Position numbers and translations under genes: made by a program
Assembly (NCBI RefSeq): GCF_003732265.1
Contig: NZ_MOBK01000018.1
Coordinates: 1 to 57,663, forward strand
Direction: 5' to 3'
DNA: 57,663 nucleotides
Source of the DNA: Pseudomonas brassicacearum
GTDB lineage: Bacteria > Pseudomonadota > Gammaproteobacteria > Pseudomonadales > Pseudomonadaceae
Notes under the pieces: generated by a model
What the model was told of the DNA's origin: nothing
Seen by the model: the letters and a program-made list of their open reading frames with translations, nothing else
The model's database searches: none
Part shown: in pieces, positions 8,543 through 17,800 of the stretch
Layout: each line of letters opens with the position of its first letter
How positions within the stretch are numbered: the stretch's first letter is position 1

Positions 8543-10495
8543 ATGTCTTTGTTCAAACAGCTGTTGATCGCTATCTGTCTGTTCCTGGTGGTCGCCTTCA
8601 CCGGCAGCTTCATGGTCAGCCTGGAGAGCTCGCGCACCCAGTACGTCAACCAGTTGCGTTCCCACGCCCAGGACGCTGCTACCGCGCTGGCGTTGTCCCT
8701 GACACCCAACATCGACGACCCGGCGATGGTCGAGTTGCTGGTCAGTTCGATTTTCGACAGCGGCTACTACGCGAGTATCCGCGTCGTCGACTTGAGCAAC
8801 GACAAAACCATCGTCGAGCGCAGCGGGATTCCGGCTGTGAACAACGTGCCGGACTGGTTCGTCAAAATGATCGGCCTCGAAGCCGCTGGCGGCGATGCAA
8901 TTGTCAGCCGTGGATGGGAGCAGGCGGCGCGGGTCGAGGTGGTCAGCCACCCGATGTTCGCGCTGGCCAAGCTGTGGCAGAGCGCGCTGGGCAGTCTCGG
9001 CTGGTTGCTGGTCTGCGGCGCCGTGAGCGCGGTGCTGGGCGCGCTGTTGCTGCGCCGCCAATTGAAACCGCTGGACTACATGGTCCAGCAATCCCACGCC
9101 ATCGCCCGTCGTGAGTTCCTCAGCCTGCCGGAGCTGCCACGTACTCCGGAACTGCGCCGCGTGGTGCAGGCGATGAACCAGATGGTCGAGAAGCTCAAGG
9201 CGCTGTTCCAGGAACAGGCCGAGCGCAGTGAAAAACTGCGGGTCGAGTCCTATCAGGACAACCTGACGGGGCTCGCCAACCGTCGTTATTTCGAGATGCA
9301 ATTGAACGCTCGGGTGAGCAATCCGGAGCAGGCCAGTTCCGGTTATCTGCTGTTGCTGCGGGTCAAGGACCTGGCGGGTTTGAACCAGCGCTTGGGCGGT
9401 CAGCGCACTGACCAGTTGTTGAAAGCGGTGGGCGAGCAGTTGTCCCGCGAGTGTGCTAAATACCCGGAAACCCAGAACCTCGTCACGCGGATTCGCGGCG
9501 GCGAGTTCGCTGTGCTGGCGCCGGGGCTGGTGCGCGAAGAAGCGTTGCAACTGGCGCAGAACCTCGACAGTGCCCTGGCCAGCCTGCATGCGACGGGCGC
9601 CACCGACGTGGCTTCGGTGGCTTCGATCGGGCTGGCGCCGTTCGTTCATGGCGACTCCCCGCAAGCGGTGCTCGGGCTGGGCGACCAAGCGCTGGCTCAA
9701 GCTGAAACTCAGGGTGAGCCGAGTTGGGCATGCCTGGATCACAGCGCGTCGGCCAGCGTCGGCGATGACCATCATGCCTGGAACAACTTGCTGGATCAGG
9801 CGTTGAATCAGCGGCGCTTCCAGCTGTATTTCCAACCGGTCGTGGCCAGCCAGGACACGCAACTGGTGCTGCATTACAAAGTGCTCTCGCGCTTGGTCGA
9901 CGAGCAAGGTCAGACCATTCCTGCCGGACGCTTCCTGCCGTGGCTGGAGCGTTTCGGCTGGACCGCACGACTGGACCGGCTGATGCTGGAATTGGTGCTG
10001 GAGCAGATGGCGGGCCACGAAGAGTCGCTGGCGTTGAACCTGTCGTCAGCGACGCTGGGCGATCCGCAAACGCTGAATAAAATCTTCGAGATCCTGCGAG
10101 CGAACTCCAATCTGGGGCCGCGCCTGACCCTGGAAATCGGCGAGGAACAATTGCCAGAGCAGGCGATGCTGGAAGAGCTGACGCGGCGTCTGCGAGAACT
10201 CGGCTTCTCCCTGAGCCTGCAACGTTTTGGCGGGCGTTTCAGCATGATCGGCAACCTGGCGCGGCTGGGGTTGGCGTACCTGAAGATCGATGGCGGGTAC
10301 ATTCGCGCGATTGATCAGGAGAGCGACAAGCGCCTGTTCATCGAAGCGATCCAGCGCGCGGCGCACAGCATCGATTTGCCGTTGATTGCCGAGCGGGTAG
10401 AGACCGAAGGGGAGTTGTCGGTGATTCGGGAGATGGGGATCTATGGGGTTCAGGGGCAGTTGTTTGGTGAACCCAAGCCTTGGCAGTTAGGCTGA
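8543..10495 (+). CDS. lapD: LapD: inner-membrane c-di-GMP receptor controlling LapG
   Basis: A 650-residue protein with an N-terminal transmembrane helix, periplasmic LapD/MoxY-type output domain, second transmembrane helix (about residues 150-168), HAMP linker, GGDEF domain and EAL domain. Both enzyme signatures are degenerate: RGGEF replaces GGDEF (about 318) and KVLSR replaces the catalytic EAL glutamate motif (about 446). It should therefore bind but not make or break c-di-GMP. In the known system c-di-GMP-bound LapD sequesters LapG and keeps LapA on the surface. Length and domain order match family members. Confidence 0.95.
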   Translation: MSLFKQLLIAICLFLVVAFTGSFMVSLESSRTQYVNQLRSHAQDAATALALSLTPNIDDPAMVELLVSSIFDSGYYASIRVVDLSNDKTIVERSGIPAVNNVPDWFVKMIGLEAAGGDAIVSRGWEQAARVEVVSHPMFALAKLWQSALGSLGWLLVCGAVSAVLGALLLRRQLKPLDYMVQQSHAIARREFLSLPELPRTPELRRVVQAMNQMVEKLKALFQEQAERSEKLRVESYQDNLTGLANRRYFEMQLNARVSNPEQASSGYLLLLRVKDLAGLNQRLGGQRTDQLLKAVGEQLSRECAKYPETQNLVTRIRGGEFAVLAPGLVREEALQLAQNLDSALASLHATGATDVASVASIGLAPFVHGDSPQAVLGLGDQALAQAETQGEPSWACLDHSASASVGDDHHAWNNLLDQALNQRRFQLYFQPVVASQDTQLVLHYKVLSRLVDEQGQTIPAGRFLPWLERFGWTARLDRLMLELVLEQMAGHEESLALNLSSATLGDPQTLNKIFEILRANSNLGPRLTLEIGEEQLPEQAMLEELTRRLRELGFSLSLQRFGGRFSMIGNLARLGLAYLKIDGGYIRAIDQESDKRLFIEAIQRAAHSIDLPLIAERVETEGELSVIREMGIYGVQGQLFGEPKPWQLG

Positions 10496-10501
10496 TGGCC
10501 T

Positions 10502-10596
10502 CATCGCGAGCAGGCTCACTCCTACAGTAGATCTTCAGTGAGCACAGATTCTGTGAACGACAAAACTCCCCTGTAGGAGTGAGCCTGCTCGCGATG
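10502..10596. repeat. REP doublet (REPIN) after lapD
   Basis: Two inverted copies of a Pseudomonas REP sequence: CATCGCGAGCAGGCTCACTC with its complement about 70 bases later. A CTACAG variant replaces the commoner CCACAG. It lies 7 bases after the lapD stop codon. Confidence 0.85.
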
Positions 10597-10622
10597 GCGT
10601 CAATGCAGTCACCAAAAAATCT

Positions 10623-10650
10623 GAAGGAAAACTCCTAGGAGATTTCCTTC
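10623..10650. repeat. 28-bp near-perfect palindrome
   Basis: The arms GAAGGAAA and TTTCCTTC enclose a mismatched A/A pair and CTCC-TA-GGAG, giving 12 of 13 paired positions around a central TA. No T-run follows, so it is not a typical terminator. It may be an operator or a strong 3' hairpin of lapD. Confidence 0.6.
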
Positions 10651-10729
10651 GAGTTGCGTCGGTTTTGGTGAACTTGTTCCGGGTAATGCGCAGGTCTGGT
10701 CTGGCCTTGTCACTGAATAATCGGTGACA

Positions 10730-10885
10730 CGGACGTGCAAGTCCGGGTAAAAGACGACGCGCAACGCCATTGTTTTATGGCGGCTGTGCGTGGGAGATCT
10801 TTCTTCCGGGAATGATCTGCCGGGGTCCGTCTGCCCGGTCTTGCACACTCGCGCACAGCTGCCACCCCATTCGCGTGCAAGCGAA
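10730..10885 (+). promoter_or_regulatory. Candidate structured leader RNA of the DUF6124 gene
   Basis: Successive pairings can be drawn. Hairpin CGGAC/GTCCG has loop GTGCAA (10730-10745). Stem I pairs ACGCGCA and CGCCAT (10757-10770) with ATGGCG and TGTGCGT (10777-10791). Stem II pairs the same strand, TGGCGGCTGTGCG (10778-10790), with CGCACAGCTGCCA (10852-10864): 13 pairs, one wobble. Stem II encloses AGATC/GATCT (10795-10818) and CCGGG/CCCGG (10820-10838) hairpins. A last hairpin TTCGC/GCGAA (10870-10885) again has loop GTGCAA. Stems I and II exclude each other, as in attenuators and riboswitches. No promoter was located with confidence. Confidence 0.55.
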
Positions 10886-10919
10886 CGGTCGTAGCTCCCA
10901 ATACAGATGGAGATACAAC

Positions 10920-11195
10920 ATGTTCAAAGTTACCCCAAATCCGCCTTCTCCCCGCAGAGGCCACCTCTTCACCGTCTCCCCCGACATCCCCACCGAAGCC
11001 CTCCTGGCCAACGCCTCCGAAGACCTGCGCTCCATTAGCGCCATCGCCGCCAATCTGGCAGACGATGTCGAAGGCTCATGCCGCTGCGTCGCGCTGGGGC
11101 TTAGCCGAATGGCAGATGGGGTTCATTTGTTGGTGGAGCGGGCGCTGGATCACCTGGAGTCGCCAGAGTTGGCGCCGGGTTCGGTCAAGGTTTAA
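10920..11195 (+). CDS. DUF6124-family small protein, function unknown
   Basis: A 91-residue protein beginning MFKVTPNPPS, of a type common in Pseudomonas (DUF6124, recalled from family resemblance). A polar, proline-rich N-terminus with VSPDIPTEALLANASEDL leads into two predicted helices containing a CRC motif (SCRCVALGLSRMADGVHLLVERALDHL). No signal peptide or transmembrane segment is seen. The ATG at 10920 follows GGAGAT. It lies in the lap locus between lapD and lapA but is probably a separate unit, preceded by the structured leader at 10730-10885 and followed by a REP doublet. No function is known to me. Confidence 0.8.
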   Translation: MFKVTPNPPSPRRGHLFTVSPDIPTEALLANASEDLRSISAIAANLADDVEGSCRCVALGLSRMADGVHLLVERALDHLESPELAPGSVKV

Positions 11196-11224
11196 CAGGG
11201 AATTCTTTTGGTGAAATGACTATC

Positions 11225-11323
11225 GCCTTCGCGAGCAAGCCCGCTCCCACATTGAAACTTCGTCGTTCACACAAGCTGTGATCACTGAAGATCTAATGTG
11301 GGAGCGGGCTTGCTCGCGAAGGC
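11225..11323. repeat. REP doublet (REPIN)
   Basis: Inverted REP copies of the second sequence class (GCGAGCAAGCCCGCTCCCAC and its complement) are separated by about 40 bases. It sits between the convergent DUF6124 gene and the small gene at 11353-11691. Confidence 0.85.
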
Positions 11324-11352
11324 GTCAGTGCAGACACCAACGATGACGGGGG

Positions 11353-11691
11353 TTAAATCAACCCCGTCTCTTCATCATCAATCAAATGAATCAACCCGCC
11401 CAACGCCTCACGCGCCTGGGTCCGGTCCATCAATTTGGCCTGTGCCGCCGGCGGCAGGTCGGTGACGCGGATCACGCCTTTGCTGGTCAGCACCTGGATC
11501 AAGTCGTCGAGTACCCGGATCATTTCCAGGTCGCTCTGCTTGAGCTGTTTGAGGCTGGTTTCCATCACTTCGTTGGCATACCAGGCCTGGATTTCATGGT
11601 GGTCGGCCGGCAGTGTTTCCGTGGCCTCGGCGTAGGCCGCGGCTTCCACGCGCACTAACTGGCCTTGCGCATCGCGTTGCACGTAGAACAT
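11353..11691 (-). CDS. Conserved small protein often mislabelled tryptophan synthase beta-like
   Basis: A 112-residue soluble protein beginning MFYVQRDAQGQLVRVEAAAY, followed by a mostly helical middle (WYANEVMETSLKQLKQSDLEMIRVLDDLIQVL) and ending in DDEETGLI. Orthologues in Pseudomonas are commonly named 'tryptophan synthase subunit beta', but it is far too short for TrpB and lacks the pyridoxal-phosphate lysine motif, so I do not accept that function. It is on the same strand as lapA and 148 bases downstream of it, a position I recall as conserved in fluorescent pseudomonads. A link to LapA is possible but unproven. Confidence 0.8.
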   Translation of the reverse strand: MFYVQRDAQGQLVRVEAAAYAEATETLPADHHEIQAWYANEVMETSLKQLKQSDLEMIRVLDDLIQVLTSKGVIRVTDLPPAAQAKLMDRTQAREALGGLIHLIDDEETGLI

Positions 11692-11804
11692 GTGAGCATC
11701 CCTCAGAAATGAACCAGCCTCATGCTGTCAGCAGCATAGGCCAACTGGACGCGAGTATGCGGTGCGGCGACGAAATCGTCACCGTGGAGAAAGGCACAAA
11801 CGTG

Positions 11805-11829
11805 ACGGCCGCCCCATAAGGGCGGCCGT
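11805..11829 (-). terminator. GC-rich hairpin downstream of lapA
   Basis: A perfect 10-bp stem ACGGCCGCCC/GGGCGGCCGT with loop CATAA starts 10 bases beyond the lapA stop. The U-run lies on the plus-strand side (TTTTC); on the lapA strand the stem is followed by CACGTTTG. Its use as the lapA terminator is therefore likely but not ideal. Confidence 0.5.
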
Positions 11830-11839
11830 TTTCGTTGGG

Positions 11840-14800
11840 TCAGCTGTTGTTGTGGTCGACTTTGATGGTCGGATCGCTGCCGGCAATCAACGTGTGGATG
11901 TTGGCGCTGGACCAATTGTTGCCTTCCAGTTTGATCGTCACGTCCGGAGTCGCGGCTGCCGCGTCGCCGGAGTTGAACTTGCCGCCGGCGCTGACTTGCA
12001 GCGACGACACGCCATCCACTGTGCTGATCTTCAGGAAGTTGTCGATGGTACTGCCGGTCTCGCCCTGCAACAGATCACGCAGATCGATGCGGTCGCCTTC
12101 GCTGGCCTTGAAGTCCTTGATCACGTCGTTGCCGGTGTCGCCCGACTTCCACACAAAGGTATCGGCACCCGAACCGCCAATGAGGATGTCGTTGCCTGAA
12201 CCGCCCATCAGCGTGTCGTTACCCGAACCGCCGAGCAGGATGTCATTGCCCTTGCCGCCGTCGAGGCTGTCGTTGCCACCCGAGCCGAAGAGAATGTCAT
12301 TGCCCGTACCACCCAACAGCGTGTCGTTGCCGTCGTGGGCGCCGGACACATCAAACACGGTGTAGTGCTCGGTGATGAACTGGTGCACGTTGCTGGTGGT
12401 GACCTTGGTAACGTCCACACCGGTCTGCTGGGCGACGAACGCCTGCATCGCCTGATAACCCTCACCGGCAATGCCGTTGAAGCTCACCAGGTCGCCGAAC
12501 AGAATGTCGTTGCCGTCGCCGCCATTGACCGTGTCAGAACCCGGTTGCGTCGCTTCGGTATGTCCGACGATCGAGTTGGCCAGGTCTTTCGGATCGATGT
12601 TGGTTTGCGGCGTATGGTTCGAGTCGTACGGGCTCAAGTCGACGAGGGTAACGCCCTTGTTCAAGCCAATGGCTTCGACGTTGGACACATTGCTCAGCAG
12701 CGCAAAACTGGAAGAGGAGTTATCGACAATCGTCTGATCACTGCCGCTGCCCGTCGTGGAGGACACCTCGTAAGTGCCGTCGCCCTGAGCATGAATGGTT
12801 CCCACGCTACTGGCTTTCCAGTTGTTGGAGCCGTTCAGGGTGTACAGCGTCGCATTCCCGTCACTGTCGATGGCCAGTTTGTGAGTGCTGTCGATGGTCG
12901 TGGAGAAGGTATCTCCCGGCTTGTAATTGCTGGTTTTCACCACGTCATCAAGCTTCACGCTGCCGTACAGCGTCGGGTTGGTCTTTTCGCCACTCTGGTA
13001 GTAGTTCGGCTGACCGTCGGTGATGAAGTACGTGAGGTTCTTCGCCCCGGTGTTGGCCACGGCGTCAGCGCTCTGGAACCAGTTGGCCGTGGTTTTGAAC
13101 ACATCTTCGTAGTTGGTCACACCGCCGGACGACATCGAGTCCAGTACCGATTTGAGCAAGGTCAGGGCGTTCGGATCGTTCAGGTTGACCGATACCGATT
13201 TGTTGACCTGGGTATCGAAGTCCACCAGGAAGATGTTCACGGTGCCCGAGTTGCCGCCCATGCTCTGCTTGAGGGTGTTGAACACCGACGTCAGCGAGTC
13301 CTTGGCGGCGTTGATCGACGACGAGCTCATGCTGCCTGAGCTATCGACCATGAAGGCGATGTTGTAGTTAGTGCCCGGCACCACGGTCAGCCCGCCGATG
13401 TCGGCGACCATGATGTCGTTGCCGTCGGTGCCAGTGATGTTGTCATTACCGGACGTTGCGGTAACGGCGTTGTAAGCCGCCGGGTAAACCGTGACGGGAA
13501 TCGTCGCGGTGCTGAGTGCCGAGCCGCCCAACGCTTCAGTGGAGGTCGAGGTCACGGTCAGGTTGAACTGGCCGTTGTAGTACGGCGGCGGGGTCACGGT
13601 CAGGGTGCCGAGGTTCCAGCCGGTGACGTTGGCTTCGCCGGAGGTCGCGGTGGCGGTGAACGTGTGGCCGGCGCCATCGGTGAGCACCGAGCCCGCCGGG
13701 ATGCCGCTGATCTTCACGCTCAGGCTTTCGGAGCCGTCGGTGTCGGTCAGCGCTGTGTTGATTGCGGTCAGGTGAACGCTGGTGCCTTCGGCGCCGGTGT
13801 TGAGTTTGTAACCGTCGTAGTAGCCTTCGCCGTTGGTGCCGTGCAAATCGGACACGGTCACGCCGGCAGCGGCCAGGTCCGCCACACCGGTGTACAGCGG
13901 CACGCCAGCGCTGCTCAGGTCGACTGCCGCACCGCCGTTGACCGACAGGTTGACGTCATAGCTGCCCGGGCCGCTCTGGTTGTGGTGGTAGATGTCCAGG
14001 GTGTAGTAACCGCTGGTGGTCGGGATGAACGAACCGTTCAAATTACCGCCCGCACCCCAGGTGATTGCCGCAACGTTCTTGCCGCCGATGGTCACCAGCA
14101 GGCTGTCATCGCCGGTACCGCTGAAGGTGTACGTCTTGCCCGCTTCGAGGTAGATCAGGCCGGAAGTTTTCGATGCCGTGCCTGCCGCGACGCTGCCGTC
14201 GGATTGCACGTTGGTCACGGTACCACTGGAGTTCGGTGTGCCCGCGCCATCGATGACACTTTTCAGTGTGGTCGACGTCGCGCCGGTGCCATCGGTGCCG
14301 AGGCCCGACAGGCCGGTCCAGACCTCTTTGATCAAGCCCGTCGAGGTTACGTTGTTGCTCGCGACGTTCAGCGTTGGCGCGTCAGCCACCGGGGTGATGT
14401 CGATTTTGATTGTGCCGGTGTTGCCCTGCAGCGAACCGTCGGTTGGCTGGAACTGGATCTGCGCGTAGTCCGCCTTGTTGTTGCCCATGCCGGCGCTATT
14501 GCCGTTGGCGCCAGACTCGTTGGCATCCGGCATGAAACGTACTTTGCCCGCGTCGATATCAGTCTTGCTGAGGGTCTGGTTAGCCGTTACGTCGGTCCAG
14601 GTCGAACCGTTCAGGTACTGCAATTTGCCTTCGCCCGGCAGGCCGGTGATTTTCACACCGAGGCTGGCGGCCGGGCTGTCGACATCGCTGACGCCAAAGG
14701 TCGACCAGCTCAGGATCAGCGGGGTGTCTTCCGTGCCGGTGACGTTGACCGGTGCTGCTGTCGGTGCGTCATTCACCCCGACCACGGTCACGGTGGTGGT

Positions 14801-17800
14801 CGCGGTGTTGGAGTAGTTGCTGCCATCGGTCACGGTCACGGTGATGATCCGCGGCACGGTGCTCGGGTCTTCACTGCTGTTGGTGAAGCTGATGTTCTTG
14901 ATCTGCTGGATGTAGTCGGCGAGCGTCGCGTTGCCGGACAACGTCAGCGTGACCGTGCCATTCGTGCTGTTGGCATTGATGGTGATGCCATTGACGCTGT
15001 TGCCCAGGTTCAGCGCATCACCCGTCTGACGGTTGGTCAGCACGATGGTTGCGCCGGTCATCATTGTGCTGTCCGGGTCGGTGATTTTCAGGTCGGTGTC
15101 GCCGATCGATACACCCTGGCCGGTAGTGCCTTCGGTGAACGTCACGTTGTAGTTGGCACCGGTGGCACCGCTTGAGTTGTTGGCGTCGAGGTCGAGCACC
15201 GGCGGCGCATCGTTGTCGATGATCGAGGTGCTGACGCTGCCATTGGTCGTACTGACCGCCAGCGTCTCGAAGTTGCCGCCGGTGGCCGAGTCGATCTTGA
15301 CCACGAAGTTTTCAGTACCTTCGGTGATCCGGTCGTCCAGCGTCGCGACGCTGAAATTGGCGCTGCTGGCGCCGGCCGGAATCTTCACGGTGTACACACC
15401 GGTGAAGTCCGAACCGTCGGCGGCGGTACCGCTGTAGACGATTTTCAGCGTCACTTCGGTCTGTGCCGGGTTGGTCAGGCTGACCGTGTAACTGGCGGTC
15501 TGGCCTTCGGTCACCGAAGTGCTGCCAGTGATGCTGACCGTGGTGGTGTCCTTGAAGTCGCCGACTGTGGTCGAGACGCTGGTCTTGTCTGCGCCGAGGG
15601 CTTCGAGATTGCCGCCGCTGGCGCTCTTGATCGATTCAGTGACGGTTGGCGCGCCGTTGTAAACGTCGTTGCCTGCGCTCACGGCCAAGGTGCCCGAGCT
15701 CTGGCCGACGGCGATGGTGATGGTCTTGCCGCTGTCGAGGGTGACGGTGACCGGAGCATCGTGAGCGGTGACCAGTGCGCCGTTCTTGTCGGTGATGGTC
15801 GCGGTGTAGGTGATGGTGCCGTTTTCGTTGACCGACGGGGTCGCGGTCAGCTTCACGGTGGTGGCGTCGTTGACGTCATTGACCGAGGTGGTGACCTTGT
15901 CGGTATTAGGCGAAATCAATTCCAGGTTGCCACCGGCCGCCGATTTGATGCCTTCGGTGACCGTGGTCGGACCTTTGTAGACGTCGTTGCCTGCGCTCAC
16001 GGCCAAGGTGCCGGAGCTCTGGCCGACGGCGATGGTGATGGTTTTGCCGCTGTCGAGGGTGACGGTGACCGGCGCATCGTGAGCGGTGACCAATGCGCCT
16101 TTGGCATCGGTCAGGGTTGCGGTGTAAGTGATGGTGCCGTTCTCATCCACGCTCGGCGTAGCGGTCAGTTTCACGGTGGTCGCGTCGTTGACGTCATTGA
16201 CCGTGGTGGTGACTTTGTCAGTGTTTGGAGCGATCAATTCCAGGTTGCCACCGGCCGCCGATTTGATGCCTTCGGTGACTGTGGTCGGACCTTTGTAGAC
16301 GTCGTTGCCTGCGCTCACGGCCAAGGTGCCCGAGCTCTGGCCGACGGCGATGGTGATGGTTTTGCCGCTATCCAGCGTCACGGTGACCGGCGCATCGTGC
16401 GCGGTGACCAGTGCGCCTTTGGCATCGGTCAGAGTCGCGGTGTAAGTGATGGTGCCGTTTTCATCGACGCTTGGGGTCGCGGTCAGCTTCACGGTGGTGG
16501 CGTCGTTGACGTCATTGACCGTGGTGGTGACTTTGTCAGTGTTTGGCGCAATCAATTCAAGGTTGCCACCGGCCGCCGATTTGATGCCCTCGGTAACCGT
16601 GGTCGGACCTTTGTAGATATCGTTGTCCGCCGTCACCTGCAAGGTGCCGGAGCTCTGGCCGACGGCGATGGTGATGGTTTTGCCGCTGTCGAGGGTGACG
16701 GTGACCGGCTCATCGTGAGCGGTGACCAATGCGCCTTTGGCGTCGGTCAGGGTCGCGGTGTAGGTGATGGTGCCATTTTCGTTGACCGACGGAGTGGCGG
16801 TCAGCTTGGCGATAACTTCGCTGATGGTGTCGGTGATGACCACCGACGCCGGGTTGCCCACAACCAGGTTTTCCAGCGCAGTGCCACCGGAAGTCGCGCC
16901 GCTGATGCCCAGCGTCGCAGTGCCGGCGTCTTTGTAGACGTCTTCGCCTTGCGGCGACAGGGTGTGGACTTTTTCCGTTTCGCCCGCGGCGAAGGTAACG
17001 GTCTGGCCGTCGCTCAATTTCACGGTCAGGGCAACATCCTGGGCCTTGTCGAGCTTGATGGTGAAGCTTGGCGCCTGGTTTTCCAGCACCGCGCCGTTGC
17101 CGACGATGGTGATGCCGACCTTGTCGCCCTGGTTGTTGGTTGTGGTACCTGAACCTGCTTCATCGGTAACGGCGGTTTGCACCGAATTCTGAGCCAGGGT
17201 CAGAGGTCCGGAGGTCTCTGCGCCGCTGACGCTTTCGAGTTTGTTGACGATGGTCGGTTGACCGCCCATCAGGATGTCGTCCGGGGCGGTGACGGTGAAC
17301 GAGCCGGTCGTCTTGTCGGCCGGTACCGTGATGACGGTGCCGTCGGTCAACTTGAAGGTCAGCGCATCGTGACGCTCGATGGCAATGCCGTCTTTGTTCG
17401 ACAGGGTCACGGTGTAAGTAATCTGGCCACCTTCCGCCACGGTGGTTTTATCCACCGTGAGGGTTGCGACCACTTCGCTGATGGCGGCCGGCGGGTAAAC
17501 CGTGACCGGGATCGTTGCGGTGCTTGGCGCCGAACCGCCGAGGGTCTCGGTGGACGTCGAGGTCACGGTCAGGTTGAACTGGCCGTTGAAGCCTGCAGGC
17601 GGAGTCACGGTCAGGGAACCGAGGTTCCAGCCAGTGACATTGGCTTCGCCTGAGGTCGCAGTCGCGGTAAAGGTATGGCCCGCGCCGTCAGTGAGTACCG
17701 AGCCCGCCGGGATGCCGCTGATCTTCACGCTCAGGCTTTCGGAGCCGTCGGTATCGGTCAGCGCCGTGCTGATGGCGGACAGGTGAATGCTGGTGCCTTC

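Noticed and set aside
8525..10018. 497-codon open frame antisense to lapD
   Set aside because: It is rich in H, Q and R, as expected from reverse reading of GC-rich Pseudomonas genes, and lapD is certain on the other strand.
11353..11691. Tryptophan synthase beta subunit
   Set aside because: 112 residues are far too few, and neither the lysine nor the glycine-rich phosphate loop of TrpB is present. The name is probably a propagated error.
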